A stretch of DNA of 64,000 nucleotides from Sphagnum magellanicum (lineage: Eukaryota; Streptophyta; Sphagnopsida; Sphagnales; Sphagnaceae), in assembly GCA_021904315.1 (NCBI GenBank), contig CM038912.1, positions 5,481,061 to 5,545,060 on the forward strand, in the 5' to 3' direction. A model generated the notes under the pieces. That model saw nothing but the letters and a program-made list of their open reading frames with translations. It was not told where the DNA came from and made no database searches. Each line of letters starts with the position of its first letter. Within the stretch, counting starts at the first letter, position 1. Positions 47,994 through 60,390 of this stretch are shown here, piece by piece. The position numbers and the translations under genes were made by a program.

Positions 47994-48433
47994 TATTGGA
48001 AACAACTTGAAAACAAACAAGAAACACTCAAGCTTCATAAAATGGAACAATTGTATTAACTAACAAAAAGATTACAAAAGTTTTATGCTTCAAATGCTAC
48101 AATCACAAAATTATGGCTTGCAACGATTACAAAGGCTTGAAGGTTTTATGTGCATTCAAAATCATGAAAGGAAAGAATGAAAGACTACTCAAAACCACTC
48201 CAATATATACTATCGCACTTAACCCTAGCCACCACCAAACCCTAACCCTAGCCACCATCAAACCCTAACCTTAGCCGTCATTAAGCCTTAATGTAGCCTC
48301 CATTTCTAAACCTTAATTGCCACGATTCAACCTAACCTAATTACTATAAGGATGTGAATAGTATTCATCCTTTTGGTGAATGTTTAACACGTTCACCAAC
48401 ATTGAGAATTAAAAATGAATAGTATTTCTAACA
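47994..48433 (-). repeat. copia 3' LTR with telomere-like repeats
   Basis: This aligns with 52,864-53,388. Between about 48,220 and 48,310 it carries degenerate AACCCTA-type words in units such as CCACCAAACCCTAACCCTAG. Confidence 0.85.
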
Positions 48434-48612
48434 CTCCCATTCTATGAAGTTTCTAATCCAAACATGATTATCAATTTGTTATGTTGTTCTTTTGGTAATG
48501 CTTTAGTGAACACATCCACCACCATGTCCTTCGTTGAACAATATTCGAACATGATTTTGCCATTTTCAACTTGTTTTCGAACAAAGTGATGTTGAATATC
48601 AATGTGCTTTGT

Positions 48613-48912
48613 TCAAACATGTTGAGTGGGATTCTTCGTCAATGATATTGCACCTTGGTTGTCCCATCGAATCACCATTGGTTTCTTTTCTTTCATGTAC
48701 CCTAATTCCTTCATGAGCTTTGTCATCCATATGGTTTCCTTGGTAGTTTGCGTACTTGCCATGTATTCTATTTCAATCGTTAACAAAGTGATTGTGGGTT
48801 GTCGTTTGCTATTCCAAGAAATGGCTCCATTTCCCATCACGAATACAAACCCTATGGTGGATTTCCTATCCTCAAGGTCATTGGCCCAATTTGTATCACA
48901 ATATCTGACCAA
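48613..48912 (-). mobile_element. copia RNase H part
   Basis: The wording is characteristic of copia RNase H: CDTNWANDLEDRKSTIGFVF, ISWNSKRQPTI, EIEYMA and IRWDNQGAISLTKNP. It is the last coding part before the 3' LTR. Confidence 0.88.
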
Positions 48913-49039
48913 ATCTTGGGGTGGTAATCCTCTGAAGCATAATTTGAATTACAAAGTGCCTTGCAAGTATCAAAAATTGCGTTTGACCGTAATTTAACGT
49001 TCCAAACTTGGATTAGCCATGTGTTGATTCACCATGCTT

Positions 49040-50017
49040 ATTGGGTATGCCAAATATGGCCGAATACAAAACATATCAAAAATCCCACGACTTGTTGATA
49101 AGGAACCTTCACCATCTCATCATTTTTGTTCACATTCTTTTTCAACTTTCTCTTAGGATCAAATGGCACTCCAATGGCTTGGCAATCCTCCATGCGAAAA
49201 CATTTGAAAATCTCCTTGGGATACCCAATTTGGTTGATGTAAAAAAAACGTGCATGAGCTTTTTCCATTTCCATGCCAAGGAAGAAATGCAAGTCTCCAA
49301 AATCTTTCATTTCGAACTTTCGAAAAACTTCTTCCTTCATTTACAAAAGCTTGTCCTTATTATTGCACACCAAGATGAGATCATCGACGTAGACAACAAT
49401 GAAAAGTTTGAAATTTTCGACTTACGCAACATACACGCTAAAGTTCGCATCACTCCTTAGAGATTCAATGTTTTTCAAGAAAACATCCAACTTTTGGTTC
49501 CAAGCCTTTGAAGATTATTTCAAGCCATAGAATTACTTATGAAGCTTACACACAAAATGTTCACCTCCATGTGTGAATCCTTTGGTTGTTCCATGTAGAT
49601 CTCCTTTTTAAGGTCACCATTGAAAAATGAAATTTTGACGTCCATTTGATGAATCTCCATGTTTTCAATGGCTGCTAGTGCAAAGATGCAATGAATTGAC
49701 ACAAATTTTGCAACATGTGCAAAAGTTTTGTTGTAATCAACTCCTAATGTTTGGGTGAAACCTTTTGCCACAAGTTTGGCCTTGTAATGTTCAACTTCAC
49801 CATCAACCCCATGTTTGATTTTCAACACCCATTTACAAGAAATGGGTTTTTTACCCTTGGGGAATGGCACCAAGGACCAAGTGTTGTTGATAACAAGAAA
49901 GTCATATTCTTCTTGCATGGCAATCTCCAATTGTTTTGCATTTTCACCTTTTAACGTTTTTTCCACGATTTGTTTTGAAAAAGCTATGGTGGTCCATTCC
50001 ACCTTTTTAGTGGCCAC
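49040..50017 (-). mobile_element. copia reverse transcriptase part
   Basis: Copia RT blocks are visible: EEYDFLVINNTWSLVPFPKG, CKWVLKIKHG, KLVAKGFTQTLGVDYNKTFA, MDVKISFFNGDLKKEIYMEQ and, nearer the 3' end, EVFRKFEMKDFGDLHFFLGM. Fossil copy with breaks. Confidence 0.88.
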
Positions 50018-50316
50018 CCACCAATCACAAAGCCACTCCTTACGTTGTCTTTGGGGCCTTTCTCCTCATCCATCTTGTTGTGGTTCATTCAAACCCTCAT
50101 ATTGTGGTGGAATAATTGTTTTTTTTGAAAAATAGTTTGATGTAAATTCATCACCTTCCACATCTTCCGCTAGTTTCTCCTTCAAAGATATAGATTAGCA
50201 TCCTTAATATCATCATTCACAACTTCATCCACAACAATGTGTTCTACTTGCTTTGAAGGGGGTTTATTATCATGAACACCTTCCACTTCTTTTGTCCCTT
50301 CAAGGAACACAACATC

Positions 50317-51461
50317 TCAATTCTTGATGACCCTTTTGGTTTTTACACACATCAAGCAATATGCTTTGGTCCTTTCACAATACCTTAAAAACACATAAGG
50401 TATGGATTTGGACTCTAATTTGCTTTTCTTTTCATCAAGAATGTGCACATATGTTTTGCAACTAAAAACTTTCAAATGAAATACACTGGGTTTTCTATCG
50501 ATCCATGCTTCTTGCAGGGTATTTGAATCAAGAACTTTAGTTGGGCATCGATTATTGATGTCAATTACCATGTTCACTACCTCTGCCTAAAATTCCAAAT
50601 GAAGTCCTTGTGCACAAATCATGCTTTTAGTGCACTCCGTGATGGTCTTGTTAGTTCATTTTGCAACTCCATTTTGTTATGGTGTATAAGGTGCACTTGT
50701 TTGTCATTGAATTTACACAAAAAGTCATCAAACTTTTTGGACACAAATTTTCCTCTACTGGATTGCAAGGTTTTGATTTTCATGTTAGTTTGATTCTCCA
50801 CCAAGGCCTTGTATGCCTTGAATTTGTCAAATACCTTTCCTTTTGCTTTCAAAAAGTAAACATGAATTTTTCTTGAAAAGTTGTTGATGAAGGTGACAAA
50901 GTATCATGCTCCAACATGAGATGTGGTCTTCATTGGTTCGCACACATTACTATGCACTAACTCCAAAAGCTTAAAAGCCCTAGTGGTTTCATCTTAAGAA
51001 AAGATGTATTTTGATGTTTGCCTTCAATGCAAGTTTCACACACAGTGCAATGGCACTTCTTTTAAATTTATGCCATTGACCATTTTGTCCAACTTCTTAA
51101 GACTTGCCATATTAAGGTGGTTGCGTATTTGGTGCCAAAACGTAACTCTTTCATTTGAAGATTTTGCCACATTCGCACTCTCTTTCCAAACATTGACATT
51201 GAGAAGATACAAGTTCTTTTCACTCTGTGCTTCCGCCACAATAATTCCATGGACATTATTCACCTTACAACCATCATTGTCAAAGTCCACTTTCAAGTCC
51301 TTTGAAATGAGTTTGCTAATGGAAATGAGACTATTTTTCATTTTGGGAACATGAAGAACTTGAGTGATGGTTGTAAACAACATTCTACCTTTAACTTGCA
51401 TTATGGCCTTGATGTTCCTTTTCCCAATGGCCTCTAAAATGGTGTCATCTCCCATGTACAT
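50317..51461 (-). mobile_element. copia pre-integrase and integrase parts
   Basis: The pre-integrase region at 51,461-51,036 has VLHVPKMKNSLISISKLI and FWHQIRNHLNMASLKKL. Catalytic-core remnants follow, including the KVFDKFKAYKALVENQTNMKIKTLQSSRG-like region at about 50,850-50,740 and the LDSNTLQEAW and PSVFHLKVFSC segments at about 50,540-50,460. Confidence 0.8.
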
Positions 51462-51500
51462 TTTTCATGGAACAATGGATTTGTAAGTGGTGAACCATTT

Positions 51501-52347
51501 TCATTCGAATGTTATGTGTTGTGTTATGTTAGAATCAATGATCCAATCATACGTCGTATGATTATTAGCACTCAAAGCGACAACAAACATTTGTTCTTGA
51601 TTTTCATAGGCTTGGTTTACCTTTTCTTTCTCATCATTCTTCTTCTTCAAACAATTCCTCACAAAGTGTTCGGGTTTTTTATAATAAAAACAAAACTTCT
51701 TGTTTGCCTTATGAGTTTTGTTAAGTAATGTGGCATTTTTTGTACTTTCACTTTTTTTTTTTAGAAGCTTCATGAAGCAATCAAGCAACAATCAATTGAA
51801 GGTCAACATCTTTGGTGGACATGGACTCCAAACTTGTGGCCAAGTTATGAAAAGTTGGGGGAAGGTTCATGAGAAATACCATGTACACATCTTCATCTTT
51901 AATCTTTACCTCAATGGAACATATTTGATTCGCAAGTGCCTTGACCATGTTGATGTACGTAAACAAGTCTTCCATTTCTTGCATTTTGATGGTGAAAAAC
52001 CTTCTTTAAAGAAACAACTTGTTTTTGATAGTCTTGGCTTCATGCACACCACAAAATGTCTCCCAAGTGCTTTTGACAATTTCGCAATATTGAATGTGTG
52101 CAAGTTGTGCATTCGTGAAATGTTCACAAAATAATGCAAATGTCTTAATTGTTTTTTCATTATAATTTATCATTTCATTTTCATCATTGGGAATTGTTGC
52201 ACTCCCATCAACAAATTTCCAAAGCCCATGCTTGGAAAACATCATGCACATTTTGAACTTCCAAAGGTGAAAGTTGCCACCATTAAACTTTTCCATGACC
52301 TTCAAAGATTCCATTTGGAGAAATGACATTTTGTAGAAAACAAACAC
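51501..52347 (-). mobile_element. copia gag part with CCHC-like finger
   Basis: The typical copia gag start KFNGGNFHLWKFKMCMMF lies near 52,290. A UBN2-like helical region (ETFCGVHEAKT, about 52,050; LPPTFHNLATSL, about 51,850) follows, then a basic finger segment CFYYKKPEHFVRNCLKKK near 51,690. Confidence 0.82.
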
Positions 52348-52863
52348 TATATGCCTTTCTATTCAAATGATTTACAGATGGGAAAATTTCAAGTTGAAAA
52401 ACATGTTAATGTTTGGAAACCTCACTTCAAATCTCTCTCACTTAATCGTTATATGTCACAAAACAAAATCTTTACAAGAAAACTTTCAAACACTTGAAAA
52501 AATTTCTTGTACAAACTTGAAATTTCATTTGAAACTTACAACAATGGCAAAGAACTTTCTTTGACACACTTAAAACCTAAAGTTTTCAACAACTTGAAAA
52601 CCTCTTTTCCACACACTTTAAACTTCAACATTGAAATTCTCAACAATTTGAATAACTTTCTTCCACACATTTTCAATTTAAAACTTGAAACTTAAAAACT
52701 TGAAAAACACTCTTCCACACTTTAAAACTTACAACATTTTGCAAATTAAAAACCTTCTTTCAAAAAGATTCTCCTTTTTTCTATGCAATATAAGCTCAAA
52801 AGCCTTCACTATTTTTCGTTTTAACATAATGTCCTATCTCTTGCTTAGTGTGGGCCCATAACC

Positions 52864-53388
52864 TATTGGAAACAACTTGAAAATAAAAAAGAAATGAAAC
52901 ATTCAAGGTTCATGAAATGGAACAATTGTATTAACTAACAAAAAAATTACAAAGGTTCTATGTTTCAAATGTTATAGTCACAAAATGATGGCTTGCAACA
53001 ACTAACAAGGCTTGAAAGTTCTATGTGCATTCAAAATCATGAAGGGAGATAATGAAAGACTACTCAAAACCACTCCAATATATACTATCTCCTAACCTTA
53101 AAATAGCCGCCACTTATCTTTAACCTAACTACTGCCTAACCCTAGTTGCCACCAAACCCTAACCCTAGCTACCATCAAACCCTAACTTTAATTGTCACCA
53201 AATCTTAATGTAACCTCCACTTTTAAACCCTAACTTTAAGCCTTAATGTAACTTCCCTTTCTAAACCTTAACCACCACAATTCAACCTAACCTAACTACC
53301 ATAAGGATGTGAATACTATTCATCCTTTTGATGAATGTTTAACACATTCATCAACATTGGGAATTAAAAATGGTTAATATTTCTAACA
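52864..53388 (-). repeat. copia 5' LTR with telomere-like repeats
   Basis: This is 85 bp longer than the 3' copy, because the AACCCTA-type repeat block (about 53,090-53,275) has more units. In element orientation the first internal bases, GGTTATGGGCCCA, loosely resemble the initiator-Met tRNA primer site used by many plant copia elements. Confidence 0.85.
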
Positions 53389-53530
53389 CCCCCCTTGAAT
53401 GTTAATGTATTTTTTTCAAGTTTTAAAAAACTTTCACCTTATTTATGACCAAATTTAGTGTTCTAATGTTAGATTTCTTTAATTTTATAAATAACTCTAT
53501 TATATTTTTATTATAGACCTTAACGACCAT
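53389..53530 (-). repeat. dispersed repeat R1, copy 2 (part beyond the copia element)
   Basis: Its reverse complement contains TTTGGTCATA-A--AGGTGA, a run of A and TTAACATTCAA, in the same order as about 23,810-23,870. It is cut from its partner at 47,728-47,993 by the copia insertion. Confidence 0.55.
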
Positions 53531-54300
53531 ACATTTTTGCAAATTCATATTGATTAATTGTGGGTGCATGTTTTGATACGTTTTTTTTGCAATGGGCCAT
53601 TTGATTAACCTATCATCAAAAACATTATGAAATCCCCCCTTGCCCCCAAAAAAAATTACATTGTTTTACACTTATGTTGTTTTACACAACTAGATAAAAT
53701 CATATAAATGTATTTGTTTTATTTTTACATTGTTTTACATAACCATGTAGAACCATATAAATGTATTGATTTTTACACTTATAGTTACTCAAAATGTAAA
53801 TAAATCTCATAATGGGATTTAGATTTATGTGAAATGTAAGTCTCAAACCATTTACACGCACAACATTGGTCTAAACATATTGGCACAAACTTCCTAAAAG
53901 GTTAGTGGACAAAAAATGGTTTTAAGCTCCAAGTGCTGTGAGACCTACCATTCTTGTGATTAGGGTACTTGGTTTTCTAGGGTGTTAACAACCATCAATT
54001 TGTGGATTGGTGACCATGGATAACTGGGTGTCACAACTAGGAGTTAGCATTAACACATGAATACATATGTAAATAGTTTAGGAAGTCTTGTACATACATA
54101 GGGGAGAACACAAGGGGGAAATAAGGGGAAAACACAAAGAGGAATATGGTAGAAAAAAATGATCAATTTAGAAGAGAAAATAGAGAAGATGAAAGATTGC
54201 AAAGTGTGGACCACAAATTTAAGATGATTTAAGGTGGACCAAAAAGCACATGGCCAACCCCAAGTTGGAACTTGGACAAATTTAGGAGGGTGTTCATGGC
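53531..54300. other. AT-rich intergenic DNA, no gene seen
   Basis: TTTTACACTTA and CATATAAATGTATT words recur several times at about 53,660-53,800. No coding or RNA gene is visible. Confidence 0.45.
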
Positions 54301-54859
54301 CCAATATATATGCCCGAACATTATTCCACTAAAATGAAAGAGGAATTGATATAGTTATGCCAAAAGTGGATGATCATAACTAAATACAAGCATTGGTTTG
54401 ATGAACATATTTTCTACTTTTTTTCTTTGGCGAAATTAGACCATGTTTGTGTTTTTGTGAATGGGTTAAATGATCATATAAATATATGGTCAAAGCTTAT
54501 ATCTTAAAACCATTTTGGAAGCTTATTGATTGGCCATAAATTTGGAAAACCAAAAAAGGACCCATAAAAAATCTTTTGGGAAAATGGCAAGCAGCCCCAA
54601 GATGGACATTGGGATCTATGGAACTTAGTTTCATAAAGGAAAATGGAAAAAGCTTCGAAAGATTTGGAAGCCTAAACAAGGGGTTGGACCAATCACAAAG
54701 AAACTTAAAGGTTAAGTGAGAAATAATAGGGGGAACATAGACAAAAAGGACTATGTTTTACTTGTCATCAAGATGGTCGTCATTTTTTCCAATGTCCTAA
54801 ATGTTCTCAACAAATAGCAGCCTTTACATTAATCACCCCAAAGAAGAACAAGGAAGGGG

Positions 54860-55147
54860 GTGATAATGGAACAAGAAATAAAGGACCTATCAAGGTATCA
54901 ACTACCATTCTATAGAAAAAAGGTGGGCCAAAATCACATCATCATTCACAAAGAAATAACCATTAGTGGTAAACCCACAATGGTATTAGTGGACTTGGGT
55001 AACACCCATAACCTAATGTCAATAACCTTTGTGGCCATTTTGGGATTACCTTTAGGAACCATGGACCCTTGTAAGATCCTACTAAATGGACAGATTCATA
55101 ACACTAACCTTTACTTGGAAGATGTGCCAATTCAGTTCCAAGTTTAG
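54860..55147 (+). mobile_element. element C protease part
   Basis: The wording (HIIIHKEITISGKPTMVLVD, then NTHNLMS and LGLPLGTMDP) matches the retropepsin domain of plant gypsy elements, where the active site lies in the MVLVD region. It ends shortly before the LINE. Confidence 0.6.
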
Positions 55148-55559
55148 AAACACACATCAATTTTTTTTGCTTTGTTTATAAATTTTCCATTTTTTACTAT
55201 TTTAAAACAATAGTTTTAGGGTGTGAGGGGGATTAAAGGGGTTTTTTGAGTTGTGGTTTTCAAGATTGGGGTTTAGAATTTTGGTTACATACCATATATG
55301 TTTGGTTGGGGATAAACATGGCAAATATGTGGGTTCTACGTCCCCAAAATATCGCCAATCATCCCAACCCTCCTAATAGGCACTTGATGGAAAGCTAGTA
55401 ATTAGCTTTACCCTTATGCTTAATTGTGCCCCAACTTTCATCCATCCACCCATCATTTTCATCCCTCTTAATTTATTTTAATTAGTCCCTTCATCCCTTC
55501 TTGGTCAGTTGGCCTTCTTTCTGCCTCACTCGCCACGCCCACTAAGAATTTTTCCAATA

Positions 55560-58345
55560 CTTGTCATATGGTTGTCTCTTCTACGACCTCACATTCCCTG
55601 TCCTTCTTGCGGTTGTCTATTTAGTGTAAGGGGGGTTTAGCATGGCACTAGCTTTCATGCACTGCTCATAGGTAGTCATCTATCTTAAAGGTAGTGTTGC
55701 CCCCGACTTTACCATGTTTTCTTCCTTCTTCAACATGGACATGGATTGCACCCATATACATAATTAATGCTTTAAATTTGGGTTTATTTTGTCCTCATTC
55801 ATACCATCATATTCCATATGTTCTTCAAGTTGAAATTTAACAAGCTTTACATATCACTTTATCTTGATTAGCATATGATCCTTTTAATATTGCAGCTTGA
55901 CATGTTTTTTTGTTATTCTCTTCTTAGTGTTTATCTTTTTCTCCATAAGGTGCTAAGAAAGGCCACCAAGATATTCACACCCACTTACATCAATATAATA
56001 TGGGTGGTGATTAGGAGACATTATAGGAGGAGCACGTAATTAGAGCACTCACATTAGCTTTTCGCAGATGTTCAGAATTGATTAGGGTTTAACCCTAAAC
56101 CCTACCCCACCTCCATAAACACAATTGTTTCGTGCATGGGCCCTTGCTCATGTAGGGTAATACGTTTGAGTAATACGTGCACTACCTTCGAATAGACCAA
56201 CAACCCCATCAAACAAAACCCCAAAAGTCCTTCACCTTCTCCATCCACTTGTTGAGGTTGATTTCCCCTCTTTTGTTGATGATTTCCATCTTAAAACAAA
56301 GGTTATTTTAAATCAAGATGCATTTATCTTTGCCTTGGTTCATTCACCATGTCTTTTTTCCAATGGGCCTTTGAGTATGGTGTATGAACTTGTTCAAAAA
56401 ATTTTGTCCCAAATGATTCTACAAGTGGGTTCAACTTCCTTTTTTTCAAGGTATTTGGACACATTGCTTGAATTCATGTTCCAACTCCAATATCGTGTTT
56501 TTTTTTGCATCCCAATTCCCAGTGTTGGAAAAGCACCCTAAAGGCATACATCACATCGCAATCAATGAGGTGACCTATAATTTAGTTGCTTGCACATTGG
56601 TTATTCAATTTAGGGATACTCTTGTGGAACATTTTAGTCTTCATCAATTTGATCTAACGATTTGTGGCGGTTGTGAAACAATGGTCCATGGCATTTAAGT
56701 AATGTTAGACTTGCATCCAAATTGGGTGGTGTTATAAGTAGATGTCCATAACGCCTTTAATTCAATGTCGTGATAGCCATTTATTATGAATTACAATTTT
56801 TGCTCAATTCTCTAGATCAACTTTTCCCACTTGTTTGATGATTATATGCACACCCATCCCCAATGTTTTCCTTTCATTGGTAGATGACATGCATATAGTA
56901 GGTTTGACATTAGATGTGGTTCTTGTTTTTTTATGCTTGTAATAGAAGTTCTCAACATTAAGCTTTTAATCCAGCTAACAAAATGTGTGGCTTGGTTTCC
57001 ACAAGGGTTAAATCACTTTATATCATTTCGTTTTGGCTTTTTTACTCCCAATTCCAATTTACATATTTTGGGTACACTACGGATCCAAATCATTTGTTGA
57101 ATCGTTTATGGTTGGGGTTCTACATGAAGATCTTGGGAGGATATTTACTTTCCTTATGCTTGCAAATCCTTAAGCAACTTTTGCGATTCTCATTATGTTA
57201 TGCCTAACGCCTTAGGTACTTGCTTTGTATAGTGTTTCCATCTCTAAGTATTTGGCATCATTATGTTGAATTCGATATTCGTACCATAGCTACATTGGAG
57301 AAGTTACTTGGTGTGGGATCTTTTGGTGGTTTTGTAAATCCCTTAGCTCATTGTCAAGCCACTTATCCTACTTCTTTAGGTGGGTTTGACATCTTTTTTG
57401 TGATTTGGATTACTAACCCCACATGCTTGGGTTGTTGGCCATTGATTACTCTTGCACTTTTCATTTGTTTCCAACAAGATGATCACCATATTTTTTGGTG
57501 GATCACCTACATAAACAAGAATTTGCCTTGCTTCCAATAATCGTTCCTTCAAATATCATGTGAACACTTTTCGCTCATGTGTGGGTCTAGGAGCCGACAT
57601 GTGGTTATTAGCTCGTCCTACCACACCTGCATTTCATTTATCCTTAGCCCACTTCCTTATAACACTATGTACCTATCTTGGTTTACCACATCCTATGGTT
57701 TCCCACCTTTCATAGTGTTATTGTGGTCATACCATTAACGATTTAAATACCCATTTACTTCGATGCCCTTATGGGAGTGAACGTACAATAGCCATGCTAC
57801 ATTTCAAAAGACTATTGTAACTACTACTTTGGAGAGTGGAACACATGTTCAGAAGGAGGTCTCCCACCTTTTCCCTCACCACACTCAACAAGCAGATATC
57901 CTTATCACCAGAAATGATTTTGGAACCTTGCTAGATGCCATCATTATTGACTTGATTTGCTTAGATATGGTGTAATGACCATTGATGATGATAACACATG
58001 CAACAATGATGGTTGTTCAAAAAAATTCACGATCATACGCTGAACGAACATTAGGTGATGACTTCATTCCCTTCACTATTGAGATGTATGGGTGTTTTCA
58101 TTCTTGTTTTGATTCATTTTTGACCGCTTGTTCATAAACCATTATTGTGTGTCATTAGTAGTCTTCTTTAGTCCCACTCAATGTTTGTGTCTTATGATTG
58201 ACAACACGTGTCCATAGCCCTATAGCATGTGCAAGCCATAGTGATTACTCAATAGGCTATTGCACTTGGTCGGGGTTCCTCATTTCTTCCACACATCATA
58301 ATTAATGCGTTTTTGTCACTAGTTGATTTGTGGTAAATGACAACT
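55560..58345 (+). mobile_element. R2-like LINE with restriction-like endonuclease (decayed)
   Basis: A non-LTR reverse transcriptase lies between the protease and RT parts of element C. In order: a C2H2-like finger (CPSCGCLFS..., about 55,610); an RT fingers region (LGMVYE near 56,370, then HHIAINEVTYNLVACTLVIQ and SLHQFDLTICGGCETMVHGI at about 56,545-56,700); RT motif A wording DVHNAFNSM (about 56,740); and a catalytic LVDDMHIVGL (about 56,878). Then come a C-terminal half (ATLEKLLGVGSFGGFVNPLA, about 57,290), a CCHC motif CYCGHTINDLNTHLLRCPYG (about 57,718-57,780) and an ILITRNDFGTLLDAIIIDL segment (about 57,898) in the place of the endonuclease core. CCHC plus endonuclease after RT is the R2/CRE/NeSL layout, not the L1 layout. 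Several frames and stops are mixed, so it is not active. No poly-A tail or clear target duplication was found; ends are approximate. Confidence 0.65.
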
Positions 58346-58793
58346 TTTTCATCTTAGGCCAATGATTGTCATTTCATAACCATGAATCTTTTTTGCATGT
58401 TGTTTTTACTTGATTTTTGTTAATAGTTTGCTTTTGCTTTGTCTTTGAATTGTGTTTACTTATGTCCTCATTTACCTTGTAATTTTGTTGGATGGGTTCC
58501 CATCTTTGATTTATAGGGTTTTTTTTTCTAATTTTGAAATTTGGCCTAAAAATGTTTATGACATAATTATGGAAATACATGGGTGGCATGTAAATGTGGA
58601 TTAATTTGTGGCACCAAACTAGATGTTACATCTTTTGAACTTGCAAGTATGCAAGCCCTACCTAATACCCCCTAATACCCCAAGTTGCTTTTGACAACTT
58701 AAATGTATACATGGAGATGCATAATTATTCTTTGTATATGTGCATGATTAGCCAATCAAGGGTTGTGGGAAAGGAAATGAATAGAGTGGACTA

Positions 58794-59580
58794 GTGGATA
58801 ATTTGTTGAAAGAATATTTTAATGTTTTTCCAATAGATTCATCGGGGATGCCACCAACTAGTGAGGTGGATCATGCCATCAACCTAGACCCTAATGCAAA
58901 ACCAATTGTTAAAACTCCCTATCATCATTCCTTTATGGAAAATAAAGATCTAGAACAACAATTAAGTGACCTTTTGGAAAAAGGGAATGTAAAGCTTAGT
59001 AAGTCCCCTTGGGGTGCAATTGTACATGCATTTTGTTAAAAACAAAGATGGCATTCTTAGATTTTGTGTGGATTGCAACAGTTTAAATAAGGTCATGATG
59101 AAAAATAAATATTCCTTACCAAGGATAGATGATCTCCTAAATCATCTTTATGTTGTTAAGATATTTTCCAAGATAGATTTTAGAAGTTGCTACCACCATG
59201 TATTCATGTGAAAGAACAAAATATACCAAAAATAGTCTTTAAAACTCGCTATGGGCATCATGAACCTTATAAACTTCTTGTTTCAAAAGTAATTAGGTAA
59301 ATTTTTGTTTGTGTTCTTAAATGATATATTAAAATATTTCGAATTCAAAAACATGGAACATTTGAAGGTTGTAGTTGAAATCTTATAAACCTAATAAACT
59401 ATTTACAAAGAAAAGAAAATGCAAATTTGTTGTTATCCAAGTAGACTACCTTGGACATGTAGTCTTAGACAAAGGAATGGCAATAGATCCCATAAAGATC
59501 AAAGTTGTGGCTAAATGGCCAATTCTTAAAGATAAGATGGAAGTGAAAAGTTTCCTAGGTTTGGCTAGTTATTATAGGTG
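58794..59580 (+). mobile_element. element C reverse transcriptase part
   Basis: Gypsy RT blocks are KEYFNVFPIDSSGMPPTSEV, LLEKGNVKLSKSPWGA, DGILRFCVDCNSLNKV, KIFSKIDFRSCYHH (motif A) and AKWPILKDKMEVKSFLGLAS (connection). Fossil copy with breaks. Confidence 0.82.
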
Positions 59581-59877
59581 ATTTTGTGAAGAATTTATTC
59601 TAAATGGCAACGTTCTTAAGTGATTTATTAAGAGGAAAAGTAGCTCCCAAGACATTCTATGGAGTTCAAGATGTGAAGAAAGCTTTGAAGCCTTGAAGAA
59701 GGCATTTACATTTACTCATGTGCTAAAGGTCATTGACCTAAGAGTAAATGGGATAGTTTTATGCACTAATGCTAATGATTTGGCCATAGGTGTTGTATTG
59801 ATGCAAGAAAGGCAAGTCTACCTATGAATATAAAATTAAACTACCCACCCATGAGAAGGAACTACTAGTTGTGATCC

Positions 59878-60390
59878 ATGCTTCGAGAATTTGGAATCAC
59901 TATATATTTTTTTGGAAAAAAATTTAACATTGAAACTAACCATGAAAGTTTGAAATACCTAACCACCCAACCCAATTTAAGTAGAAGACAATGTAGGCGG
60001 GTGGAAAGGTTACAACAATTTGATTTTGGATTGGTTATGCATTATATAAAACACTCATCATCTAAAAATGGATGCACAAATAGAGAGGACTAACTATGCC
60101 TTAAAAGATATTATGTTAAAAATGTATGTTGACCATTGGCGAAAAACTTGGGGAAAATATTTGGTGGAATTTGCATATAATGGAAATTGGCATTCCTCCA
60201 TTAAAACAAGCCCATTCCATGCCTCATACATGCAAGAATATTTAACTCCCCTTTCCATTTCAACACCTATTTCCAAGATGGAAGGTCTAAATGAAATGAT
60301 TATTGATATGCAATATACTTTGAAATTGGTCAAAAAAAGTATTGAAAATGCCCAAGAACAAGCCAAGTTCTATGCTGACAAAAATTGAAG
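59878..60390 (+). mobile_element. element C RNase H and integrase remnants
   Basis: FNIETNHESLKYLTTQPNLS and RVERLQQFDFGLVMHY (about 59,925-60,045) are RNase H end wording. The stretch NYALKDIMLKMYVDHWRKTW through FAYNGNWHSSIKTSPFHASY (about 60,086-60,230) is the end of an integrase core. Much of the integrase between them is not seen. Confidence 0.72.

Larger units (their letters stand above)
47994..53388 (-). mobile_element. broken Ty1/copia retrotransposon
   Basis: The element reads on the minus strand. Its LTRs are 52,864-53,388 (5', 525 bp) and 47,994-48,433 (3', 440 bp), starting TGTTAGAAATA and ending TTTCCAATA in element orientation. A purine tract AGAATGGGAG abuts the 3' LTR. The flanks CCCCT (47,989-47,993) and CCCCC (53,389-53,393) fit a target duplication with one change. 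In element order there are gag (about 52,335-51,780), a CCHC-like finger (FCFYYKKPEHFVRNC, about 51,690), a pre-integrase region with MYMGDDTILEAIG (51,461 downward) and integrase (about 50,850-50,320). RT follows (50,017-49,040, with CKWVLKIKHGVDGEVEHYKA and FNGDLKKEIYMEQP), then RNase H (48,912-48,613, with CDTNWANDLEDRKSTIGFVF). Integrase before RT defines copia. The first 220 bp of the LTRs differ by about 10%, so it is old; more than ten breaks. Confidence 0.92.

Noticed and set aside
48200-48310. Interstitial telomere suggested by AACCCTA words
   Set aside because: The words are degenerate, lie inside both LTRs of the copia element and have matching partners at 53,090-53,275, so they belong to the retroelement.
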